A stretch of 64,000 nucleotides of DNA, from positions 124,001-188,000 of the forward strand of contig WBMZ01011708.1 in the NCBI GenBank assembly GCA_013400975.1, read 5' to 3'. Every line of letters starts with the position of its first letter. Positions within the stretch are counted from its first letter, which is position 1. The notes below the pieces were generated by a model, which was given only the letters and a program-made list of their open reading frames with translations, was not told the origin of the DNA and did no database searches. Positions 62,681-64,000 of the stretch are shown piece after piece. Position numbers and translations under genes: made by a program. This DNA comes from Atrichornis clamosus. Lineage: Eukaryota; Chordata; Aves; Passeriformes; Menuridae.

Positions 62681-63870
62681 TTACAATAAAACCCAGTATT
62701 ATAAGTAGTGGTCTTAAATACACCATGACCTGCAGTTTTATCTGATAAATTATGCTCCATCAAAATCCACAGTCAGCAGTTATTTATTGTGCAAAGTTCC
62801 AAATTGGATCTTCTACTTCTGAATTAATTTGGATCCTAAGTATTTTGCATTTGTATTGCCACCCAAAAGGGTTCTTGTAAAAATCATGTTTAAGAAAGGG
62901 ATATACAATATTTACAGTAGGAACATGCTTGACTTTCTATGATATTAACAAAGCTTAGCAAAAGGGAACAATGCTCATCATCTAAATGTCTGGTCTAGAA
63001 AAATTACTCCTGGGGTAATTTCAGGATGCTGCTCTCCCTGGATTCAATTTATGTTCTGCATCTACAATAAAGGGCAAATGTCTCTGCAGTTCCCTGCTGA
63101 AATCAGTGTTGGGCTTGTACTTCTCAGTCTCACAGCTTGGAAGAATGCCATTACAAAGCAGCACGGAAAAGGGAAATGAGCCACCGCAGAGAAAGTCAAA
63201 AGTGAAGATGCACTTCAAATCAATTTTGCCATGAAGTTGAGCTCTTGTTATGTCTGGTAGGAATGGATTTTAACAGATAGGAGAGAATAACCTCAGGGCT
63301 ACTATTCTCCTAATCACACAGATCTTTCCATTTTCTTTTTAACTTTGCTGGAAAAACCAAACTGTTAACAGACTGTTTAAAATAAATTTATTTTTATGGT
63401 GCTAAATGTCTAATAAAATCTCAGAAAAGCGGTTCCATCTTGGAAAAAAGACGTTATTTAACCTATGAAACATGTTAAACAGATTATTAAAGTGGGACTT
63501 TGTTATTCTGCTTTGTTGAAAGTGCTTTCCCAAAGATGATGGAAAAGACAAAAGAAGCATCAGTCTGATGAAGTATTAGAACTTTGAAATGGCATTTGAC
63601 AACATATCAAATAAAGGGCACAATTCAATATGGGATCACAATTCAGATAGTCGGTAGTATTTAGAAGACCACACCATTTTAAAATCCACTAAAATATGTT
63701 TTTGTAAGTGCTATCCTACTGCACAGGACACAAGCTGAGGAATAAGATTTCAGAATAGCTGAAAAATCACAATTGCTCATAACCACTCCAAGGCTTTTCC
63801 ACAACTAACTGAAATATAGGTCATAAGTGTCAAAAAAAAAAAAAAGAAAAATTCAGCTTCAAATACTTAC
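62681..63870. other. AT-rich non-coding sequence, nothing recognised
   Basis: Unique-looking AT-rich sequence ending in an A14 run at 63832-63845. No gene or repeat family was recognised. Confidence 0.5.
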
Positions 63871-63937
63871 CATAAGCCCATCACTACAGTTACACACATC
63901 AGCATCTTTGAGTTGAGCTTGCAGCAGCAGTTAGGTA
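63871..63937 (-). other. Candidate 67-nt exon, minus strand (low confidence)
   Basis: On the minus strand, an excellent acceptor (tttgctttctctctttgcc then gacag) is followed by 67 nt and a perfect extended donor, ATG|GTAAGTATTT. One frame is open across the whole segment (starting P-N-C-C-C-K-L-N-S-K). If the second AG (ctgctgctgcaag) is used, another frame is open and reads Q-L-K-D-A-D-V-C-N-C-S-D-G-L-M, ending in phase 0 at the donor. I do not recognise the protein. The window ends just upstream, so a preceding exon could lie outside. Confidence 0.25.
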
Positions 63938-64000
63938 CTGTCGGCAAAGAGAGAAAGCAAAGTTTGTTGCTACAAATTTTTTATTATTGCTCAAACTATC

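Noticed and set aside
1..64000. CRISPR array, bacterial operon, tRNA or rRNA genes
   Set aside because: No regularly spaced repeats, no operon-like gene packing and no tRNA or rRNA signatures were seen. The CR1 and LTR content marks the sequence as avian nuclear DNA.

Overview
The window reads as a stretch of a bird genome with no recognisable protein-coding gene. The main evidence is a set of CR1 retroposon copies with the typical avian CR1 3' ends (terminal motif attctatgattctgtgat or a decayed form) and an LTR whose layout and end sequences resemble bird ERVL-type elements. The background is AT-rich and CpG-poor. The longest open frame is about 208 codons and lies in a GC-rich patch where several frames on both strands are open together. 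This is the look of an intergenic desert or a very large intron. One N at 12325 points to a draft assembly.

Layout. 1-5.5 kb: AT-rich single-copy sequence with a tiny CR1 tail at about 1650-1713. 5.5-5.8 kb: CR1 3' fragment, plus strand. 9.0-9.25 kb: TAAT-rich block that looks like a candidate enhancer. 12.09-12.5 kb: CR1 fragment, minus strand. 13.2-13.9 kb: GC-rich block of unknown nature. 19.26-19.52 kb: long pyrimidine-rich tract. 30.0-30.4 kb: CpG-retaining block ending near an RFX-like X-box. 35.8-36.1 kb: another enhancer-like block. 44.06-44.75 kb: LTR, probably solo. 45.8-47.0 kb: purine-rich, T-poor sequence with small tandem duplications. 49.7-50.2 kb: unusual block with splice-like signals on both strands. 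54.8-55.3 kb: CR1. 59.4-60.2 kb: the longest CR1, still carrying a frame-broken C-terminal end of the reverse-transcriptase ORF. 62.66 kb: perfect 16-bp AT palindrome.

The most gene-like signals are a few short acceptor-donor pairs. The best are minus 37128-37163 (36 nt, frame-preserving), minus 63871-63937 (67 nt), plus 42472-42574 (103 nt, GC-rich) and plus 28983-29013 (31 nt). They could be exons of a gene or lncRNA spanning the window, but several such pairs are expected by chance in 64 kb on two strands. No new biological system could be supported. The enhancer-like and exon-like calls are inferences that need alignment or RNA data.
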